From positions 1-20,036 of the forward strand of contig CAYLZO010000078.1 in the NCBI GenBank assembly GCA_964387775.1: a stretch of DNA of 20,036 nt, read 5' to 3'. The notes beneath the pieces are model-generated. The model ran no database searches, was not told where the DNA came from, and saw only the letters and a list, made by a program, of their open reading frames with translations. Position numbers and translations under genes: made by a program. Origin of the DNA: CAYLZO01 sp964387775 (GTDB lineage Bacteria; Chloroflexota; Anaerolineae; JAAYZQ01). Of the stretch, positions 15,610-20,036 are shown piece by piece (within the stretch, counting starts at the first letter, position 1; every line of letters starts with the position of its first letter).

Positions 15610-16907
15610 CCTTGCTCCTGCCCATTGGCCTGATCCTCATTGCCGGCGCAGGGTTGCGCGGACGCCGTCCGGCCAAATCGGCCGTCGCCGGGCTGGGCGC
15701 CCTGGCCCTGGCCGCCATCAGCTACTGGGCCTGTGGCTTTGCCTTCCACCTGGGCGGCGCCGGCCTGGCCCCCGCGGCTGCGAACGTGCCCGGCCTGGAG
15801 GGCCTGGTCTGGGAATGGGCCTCGCCCGTCAACCTGGACTGGGGCGTCGTGGGCCTGCGCGGCTTCCTCCTGCTGGACGAGGCCGCGACCCCCGCTGCCC
15901 TGGCCCTCTACCTGGCAACCCTGCCGGCCGTGGCCGTCGCCACACTCCTGCCCCTGCTCTCACTCCGGGAGCGGATGCCCGGCTGGATGGCGGCCCTGGG
16001 CGGCCTGCTGGTTGCCGCCCTCGTCTACCCCGTCGCCGGCAACTGGTTCTCGGGCGGCGGCTGGCTCATGCACGTCGGCGAGACGCTGGGCCTGGGCCAC
16101 GGCTACGTCGACCAGACCGGCGTGAGCACGGCGGCCGTCGTCGGCGGGCTGGCCGCCCTGCTGGGCATCGTCTTTTTTGGGCGCCGGCTGCCCCCCCTGC
16201 CCAAAGATGAATTGCCCCGCCTGCCCCCCGTCCATCTGCCGGTGCTGGCCGTCGCCGGCGCCGTGCTGGCCGTCGCCGGCGGCGCGGCCCTGGCCGGGGC
16301 CAATCCCCTGCACGTCGAGGCCGGGCTGGCGACGCCGCGCGCAGCCGTGAACCTGGCCCTGGCTGCGGCGGGCGGCGCTTTTCTGCCCTATCTCTACACC
16401 TGGTTCACCACCGGCGCCGCCGATTCGCTCATGGCGGCCCGGGGTGCGGCCGCCGGCGTGCTGAGCATCGCCGCCGGGCTGGCCTTTGTGCCGCCCTGGG
16501 CGGCATTGGCCCTCGGGGCAGCGGCGGGCCTGCTGGTGCCGCTGCTCGCCTTTGTCGTGCGCTACCTGTTGCGTGTCGAGGACCCCACCGGCGCCATCCC
16601 GGTCGGATTGCTGGGCGGCGTGCTGGGTGTCTTGGCCCCGGGCTTTTTTGCCGACGGCCTGGCGGGCCAGGGCTGGAACGGCGTCGGCGCCGAGGCCTAC
16701 CTGGGGATCACCGGCCAGGGCGTGACCGGCTTTTTCCCCGCCCCCGGCCTCGCCCCCGACTGGCCGGGCCAGATCAACGCCCAACTCCTCGGTCTGGGCG
16801 CCATCGCCGGCTTGACAGTGGCTTTTGTCGGCGTCCTATTCCTTCTTTTTAGAGTGCTGTTGCTCTTCTGGAAAAACGTTCCTGCGCCAGAAGAGCGTGA
16901 TGCGTGA
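15561..16907 (+). CDS. Amt/Rh-family membrane protein lacking the twin-histidine pair
   Basis: A 448-residue, highly hydrophobic protein with about 11 membrane segments. Family landmarks of ammonium transporters are clear: LPIGLILIAGAGLR near 20-33, the VATLLPLLSLRERMPGW block (126-142), GNWFSGGGW (160-168), VVGGLAALLG (193-202), FVPPWAALALGAAAGLL (309-325) and EDPTGAIPVGLLGG (340-353). Where AmtB has pore histidines H168 and H318, this protein has A192 (eight residues after D184) and G349. The aromatic WFGWFGFN-type segment is replaced by alanine- and glycine-rich sequence. Ammonium conduction is therefore doubtful; a sensor, scaffold or altered channel is possible. The ATG at 15561 lies in a heptad repeat with only a weak GAAGA upstream. 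It is the only plus-strand gene in this half of the window. Confidence 0.8.
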   Translation: MNNAQFTILNSQFAILALLLPIGLILIAGAGLRGRRPAKSAVAGLGALALAAISYWACGFAFHLGGAGLAPAAANVPGLEGLVWEWASPVNLDWGVVGLRGFLLLDEAATPAALALYLATLPAVAVATLLPLLSLRERMPGWMAALGGLLVAALVYPVAGNWFSGGGWLMHVGETLGLGHGYVDQTGVSTAAVVGGLAALLGIVFFGRRLPPLPKDELPRLPPVHLPVLAVAGAVLAVAGGAALAGANPLHVEAGLATPRAAVNLALAAAGGAFLPYLYTWFTTGAADSLMAARGAAAGVLSIAAGLAFVPPWAALALGAAAGLLVPLLAFVVRYLLRVEDPTGAIPVGLLGGVLGVLAPGFFADGLAGQGWNGVGAEAYLGITGQGVTGFFPAPGLAPDWPGQINAQLLGLGAIAGLTVAFVGVLFLLFRVLLLFWKNVPAPEERDA

Positions 16908-16970
16908 AGCGTAGCTACCTGGCGCAAAAACGATCCTTACCTATCACGCATCACGCATCACGTCTCGCGT
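16895..16970. repeat. Heptanucleotide repeats forming an inverted pair at convergent gene ends
   Basis: The left block has GCGTGAT, GCGTGAA and GCGTAGC (16895-16915). The right block has ATCACGC, ATCACGC, ATCACGT and CTCGCGT (16943-16970). GCGTGATGCGTGA (16895-16907) and TCACGCATCACGC (16944-16956) are perfect 13-bp reverse complements with a 36-base loop. The left block contains the stop codon of the Amt-like gene and the right block that of prs, so both proteins end in repeat sequence. No U-run suggests a classical terminator. Confidence 0.82.
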
Positions 16971-18058
16971 TTCACCGGCGGCAGATTCCCATCCCGCCGG
17001 AGCGTGCGAAAGATCCAGCCCACACTCTGCTGGGTGTGGATGCGCCAGATGGCCTGGGCCAGGATGCGAGCAGCGGACAGGATCGAGACCTTGTCGCCGA
17101 CCGACTCGATGGCCGTGGCCGTCGTATCGGACAGGACCAGGGTGGCGAGTGACGACGCCCGCAGATCGGCCAGGGCCCCGGGCGTAAAATCGGCGTGGAC
17201 GGCGGCCGCGTGTACGCCGGTGACCCCCTTTTCCAGCAAACGCTCCACAACCTGGAGCAAAGTCCCGCCTGATTGGATCATATCGTCGTAGATGACGGCC
17301 GGCCGGCCCTCGACGTCGCCGACGAGGTCGATGATCGTCGGCTGATCCTTGCCGGTACGCCGCTTGAAGGCAATGGCCATTTCGTCCCGGGCAATGTCTT
17401 CGGGCAAGTCTTGCTTCAGGTGGTTGCGAAACTCGGTGGCCCGGGCCACGCCGCCAGCGTCGGGCGAGACAACCACGGCCTCTTCCAGCCTGAGCACCTG
17501 GCGAAAGTGGGCCCCCATCAGCAGGGCCATGCGCATGTGGTCCACCGGGATGTCAAAAAAGCCCTCGATGGCCGGCGTGTGCAGGTCCACGGTCAAGAGC
17601 CGGTCGGCGCCGGCCGTGGTGATCAGGTTGGCCACCAGCTTGGCCGTGATCGGCTCGTGGCCCTTTTTCTTCTTCTCCTGCTTGGCGTAGGCCATGTAGG
17701 GCACCACGGCCGTGATCCGTCCCGCCGAGGCCCGCCGCGCCGCGTCGATCATGACCAGCAGCTCCACCAAGTTGTCGTTGACCGACTGGTAGGTGCAGGT
17801 CTCGCCCCACGCTTCTCCCCACAGGCAGGGCCGGACCAGGCGGCTGTTGTGGGTCTGGCAGATGGGCTGGACGATGAACACGTCGGTGCCGCGAACCACG
17901 CAGTCGAGGTCTACCTCGACCTCGCCGTCCTCAAAGCGGCCCACCTGGGCATCCTCCAGGGGCTGTTGCAGCTCCCGGGCAAGGGCTTCGGCCAGGGGCC
18001 GGTTGGCATTGCCGCTGATTAACTTGAGCTCGCCGAAATGCCGCCTACGATTCGCCAC
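16958..18058 (-). CDS. prs: Ribose-phosphate pyrophosphokinase (PRPP synthetase) with a 23-residue insertion
   Basis: A 366-residue enzyme that makes PRPP from ribose 5-phosphate and ATP for nucleotide, histidine and tryptophan synthesis. Seen in order: GRFEDGEVEV (40-49), KGHEPITAKLVANL (132-145), VDLHTPAIEGFFDIPVDHM (157-175), VVVSPDAGGVARA (195-207) and the PRPP loop YDDMIQSGGT (257-266). Typical bacterial enzymes have about 310-320 residues; much of the extra length is a 23-residue insertion at 69-91, before SVNDNLVEL. The GTG start at 18058 has GGAGG 6 bases upstream and gives the family N-terminus; the longer open frame runs back into the LOG-like gene. It overlaps that gene by 14 bases, so the two are probably coupled. 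Confidence 0.93.
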   Translation of the reverse strand: MANRRRHFGELKLISGNANRPLAEALARELQQPLEDAQVGRFEDGEVEVDLDCVVRGTDVFIVQPICQTHNSRLVRPCLWGEAWGETCTYQSVNDNLVELLVMIDAARRASAGRITAVVPYMAYAKQEKKKKGHEPITAKLVANLITTAGADRLLTVDLHTPAIEGFFDIPVDHMRMALLMGAHFRQVLRLEEAVVVSPDAGGVARATEFRNHLKQDLPEDIARDEMAIAFKRRTGKDQPTIIDLVGDVEGRPAVIYDDMIQSGGTLLQVVERLLEKGVTGVHAAAVHADFTPGALADLRASSLATLVLSDTTATAIESVGDKVSILSAARILAQAIWRIHTQQSVGWIFRTLRRDGNLPPVKRET

Positions 18059-18530
18059 GTTCTCCCTCCTGTGCCAGAGCCAAGGCCATCTCGACAGCCG
18101 CCACCGGGTCCTCGGCCCGGACGACGACCTCGACCGGCCGGCCGTCTCGGTCAAATTTCCAGGTCGCCAGCCCGACGACCGGCTTTCCCATCTTGACTGC
18201 CAGCCCAATTTCGGACAGGGTGCCGTATCCACCGCTGACGGCGATCACGGCGTCGGCGCAACGCACCACGACGGCGTTGCGCGCCTCGCCCAGGCCGGTG
18301 ACGATGGGCACGTCCACGTAGGGATTGGCCTCGGCGCGGTCGGTGCCGGGCAGGATGCCGACGGTGAGCCCGCCCACCGCCTTGGCACCCCGGCAAGCGG
18401 CCTCCATCACCCCGCCGCGCCCGCCACAAACCAGCACCGCGTCCCGCCGGGCAATCTCGCGACCTACTGCCTGGGCCAGGGCGGCCGTTTCCTCGTCACA
18501 AGCCGCCGAGCCGATCACGGCGATGAACAC
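18045..18530 (-). CDS. LOG-like Rossmann-fold protein (TIGR00725-type)
   Basis: A 161-residue protein with the nucleotide-binding motifs of the LOG/'lysine decarboxylase-like' superfamily: CGGRGGVMEAACRGA (35-49), VGILPGTDRAEANPY (57-71) and SGGYGTLSEIG (99-109). Members with known activity are phosphoribohydrolases that split nucleoside 5'-monophosphates into base and ribose 5-phosphate. TIGR00725-type members themselves are mostly uncharacterised, so the reaction is inferred. The GTG start at 18530 is 2 bases past the thpR stop, with GAGAGG upstream. The 3' end overlaps prs by 14 bases. Ribose 5-phosphate is the substrate of Prs, which makes a functional link attractive. Confidence 0.82.
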   Translation of the reverse strand: MFIAVIGSAACDEETAALAQAVGREIARRDAVLVCGGRGGVMEAACRGAKAVGGLTVGILPGTDRAEANPYVDVPIVTGLGEARNAVVVRCADAVIAVSGGYGTLSEIGLAVKMGKPVVGLATWKFDRDGRPVEVVVRAEDPVAAVEMALALAQEGERGES

Positions 18531-18532
18531 GC

Positions 18533-19120
18533 CTACCTCTCTCCCAGCCTCGCCTCGGCCAGCGTGGTATAGACCGCGCCGCTGGGCCTCAGGTCGCTCT
18601 TGATGTAGGCCAGCCCGGTGACGTCCATCTCGTCGATGGCGCCCAGGGCGCTGGTCGCGACGAGCTCGCCGATCTCGCGCACCTCCGACTTGGAGGCGCG
18701 ACGGTGCACGCGGCCCAGGGTCAGATGGGGGTGGAAGCGGCGCCGCTCGGTGGGAAAGCCCAGCGGGGCCATCTGCGCCTCGACGGCGTCCCGCAGGCGT
18801 CTCAACGCCCCCGTCACCTCTTGCAGGCCAACCCAGATCACCCGCGGCCGGCGGGTATTGGGAAAGCAGCCCAGGCCGGCCACGGTGAAAGTGAAGGGCC
18901 CCACCTCGGCGGCAGCCCGGGCCACGGCTTCTTTGACGTCCTCAACCTGCTCCTCCGGGGTATCGCCCAGGAACTTGAGAGTGAGGTGGATGCCCTCGGG
19001 CCGCACCCAGCGCACGCTGCGAGGCGGCAGTTGCTCGCGCAGTTGCTTCTGCAAGCGGCCCAGGTTCTCCCTGAGCTCCTCGTCCAGCTCGATGGCGATA
19101 AAGGTCCGCAAGGTTGCCAT
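18533..19120 (-). CDS. thpR: RNA 2',3'-cyclic phosphodiesterase (2'-5' RNA ligase family)
   Basis: A 195-residue member of the 2H phosphoesterase superfamily. The two catalytic HxT motifs are HLTL at 45-48 (H45, T47) and HLTL at 132-135 (H132, T134). The N-terminus MATLRTFIAIELDEEL is typical of ThpR. Enzymes of this group hydrolyse 2',3'-cyclic phosphate RNA ends and can ligate 2'-5' in vitro; the biological role is not settled. The ATG at 19120 was chosen over a longer in-frame start that lies within the amidohydrolase gene; AGGAG stands 10 bases upstream. It follows the amidohydrolase stop by 4 bases and precedes the LOG-like gene by 2 bases. Confidence 0.92.
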   Translation of the reverse strand: MATLRTFIAIELDEELRENLGRLQKQLREQLPPRSVRWVRPEGIHLTLKFLGDTPEEQVEDVKEAVARAAAEVGPFTFTVAGLGCFPNTRRPRVIWVGLQEVTGALRRLRDAVEAQMAPLGFPTERRRFHPHLTLGRVHRRASKSEVREIGELVATSALGAIDEMDVTGLAYIKSDLRPSGAVYTTLAEARLGER

Positions 19121-19124
19121 AGGT

Positions 19125-19973
19125 TTATCGCTCCTCTCCCAGCTTGAGCACGCGCCAGGCGTTGCCGCCCAGCATCCGCCGCAGGGTGGCCGTCGGCATC
19201 CGTGCCGACCGCATCCGCCCGATGAAGCGCTTGGGCGGGATGAGCGGATAGTCGGTGGCAAAGAGCACCTTGCCCGGCGCCCAGCGGGCAGCCAGGCTGA
19301 AAATGTCGTCCTGATAGAGATAGGGCGAGGCGGCGGTATCGTAGTAGACGTTGCGCATGACGCGGGCCACCTCGGGCATCAGCTCGTAAAAGATGGTGCC
19401 GCCGCCCCAGTGGGCGCAGACCAGCGTCACTTCGGGAAAGAGCCGGGCGAAGCGGATCACCTCGTCGGGCGTGACGGTGCCCTTGCCGGGGTAAAAGTGG
19501 CCCACCGGCTCGCTGCAATGGGTCAGGAGGACGAGGTCGTGCTCGGTGGCCACTTCGACGATGGCACCCATCGTCTTTTCGTCGTCCAGGCGGTAGCCCT
19601 GGCCGTCGGGCATCAACTCGCCGATGCCGACCAGGCCGCCGGCCGCGCAGCGCTCGATCTCGCGCACGGCCTCGGCGCCGGTGGCGGGGTTGACGATGCC
19701 AAAGCCGATGAGGCGCTCCGGGTAGCGGGCGACGGCCTCCATGACGTAATCGTTGTCCCGGCGGCAGAGGTCCATCTCGCGCCAGCCAAAGCCAAAGACG
19801 ACCGACTGGTCTACGCCAGCCTCGTCCATGGCCGCGATCAGGTCCTCGACCACGCTGAGGCGGGCCTTGGGATTGGCATAGAGGTCGCGGAACCAGGCAT
19901 CGCGGACGAGATAGTCGTCCCGCCGGGCGATGATCTCGGGTGACGTGATGTGTGTGTGAAAATCGATAATCAA
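19125..19973 (-). CDS. Metal-dependent hydrolase of the amidohydrolase 2 family
   Basis: A 282-residue TIM-barrel hydrolase or decarboxylase. Metal and catalytic residues appear in order: DFHTHI (H6, H8), GIGEL (E119), THCSEP (H152), CAHWGGG (H188) and FATDYPL (D241). This is the pattern of the amidohydrolase 2 (COG2159) group, which includes decarboxylases and lactonases; the substrate is unknown. The TTG start at 19973 has GGAGG 6 bases upstream and gives the usual MIIDFHTHI N-terminus; an earlier in-frame TTG at 20003 would run through the promoter -10 box. It is the first gene of the tight amidohydrolase-thpR-LOG-prs operon. Confidence 0.9.
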   Translation of the reverse strand: MIIDFHTHITSPEIIARRDDYLVRDAWFRDLYANPKARLSVVEDLIAAMDEAGVDQSVVFGFGWREMDLCRRDNDYVMEAVARYPERLIGFGIVNPATGAEAVREIERCAAGGLVGIGELMPDGQGYRLDDEKTMGAIVEVATEHDLVLLTHCSEPVGHFYPGKGTVTPDEVIRFARLFPEVTLVCAHWGGGTIFYELMPEVARVMRNVYYDTAASPYLYQDDIFSLAARWAPGKVLFATDYPLIPPKRFIGRMRSARMPTATLRRMLGGNAWRVLKLGEER

Positions 19974-19991
19974 AACGCGCCTCCGGTCGGG

Positions 19992-20019
19992 ATTATAACA
20001 CAATCGAAGGGAAACGCAA
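19992..20019 (-). promoter_or_regulatory. Promoter of the amidohydrolase-thpR-LOG-prs operon
   Basis: On the minus strand TTGCGT (complement of 20014-20019), a 16-base spacer and a perfect TATAAT (complement of 19992-19997). The predicted start near 19985 leaves a leader of only about 12 bases, just enough for the ribosome binding site. Confidence 0.65.
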
Positions 20020-20036
20020 AGGGAGGCGGTTGGGAA

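Noticed and set aside
15554..16970. CRISPR array or IS ends around the Amt-like gene
   Set aside because: The units are contiguous heptamers without spacers, and no transposase or terminal inverted repeats with target duplication are visible.
18059..18232. N-terminal extension of prs into the LOG-like gene
   Set aside because: The extension is out of frame with a real gene and lacks Prs similarity. The GTG at 18058 has GGAGG at 6 bases.

Overview
The window is about 20 kb of GC-rich bacterial chromosome, densely packed with housekeeping genes and without phage, IS or CRISPR structure. No single gene fixes the lineage. GC-rich codon use, sigma70-type promoters, a tRNA-Thr/tRNA-Thr/tuf operon, RNase J, a long class A PBP with a C-terminal Ig-like extension and heptanucleotide tandem repeats between genes would fit a member of the Chloroflexota; this is an inference, not an identification. 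No gene-free stretch exceeds 300 bases; the longest is 9747-9982 (236 bases), which holds a probable promoter for the PBP gene.

Left part (1-2058, mostly minus strand): the first 17 codons of tuf, preceded by tRNA-Thr(GGU), tRNA-Thr(UGU) and their promoter, then an independently promoted tRNA-Ser(CGA). Next come a SAM methyltransferase and a YfcE-like metallophosphoesterase, transcribed together from a promoter at 2083-2112. Back to back with it lies the promoter of a plus-strand run (2117-6439): tsaE-tsaB-rimI (tRNA t6A synthesis plus ribosomal-protein acetylation), then a family 4 uracil-DNA glycosylase with its own promoter, then RNase J. A hairpin terminator at 6474-6502 separates RNase J from the convergent PBP gene.

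Middle (6522-15568, all minus strand): penicillin-binding protein 1A; a small zinc-ribbon protein; urocanate hydratase preceded by a translationally coupled toxin/antitoxin-like small gene pair; type I glutamine synthetase; a nitroreductase with a clear promoter; ribosomal silencing factor RsfS, apparently starting at CTG; and a Mut7-C/zinc-ribbon protein. A strong promoter-like sequence at 14674-14702 points the other way, antisense into rsfS.

Right part: one plus-strand gene (15561-16907) encodes an Amt/Rh-family membrane protein that has lost both pore histidines. Its start and its end each lie inside heptanucleotide tandem repeats. The last block (16958-19973, minus) is a tight operon: amidohydrolase, RNA 2',3'-cyclic phosphodiesterase ThpR, a LOG-like Rossmann protein and PRPP synthetase. 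The LOG-like protein and PRPP synthetase may be metabolically linked through ribose 5-phosphate.

The most unusual items are the twin-histidine-less Amt-like gene bounded by heptad repeats, the antisense promoter at rsfS and its CTG start, the beta-clamp-binding tail on the uracil-DNA glycosylase, the 23-residue insertion in Prs, and the small gene pair coupled to hutU.
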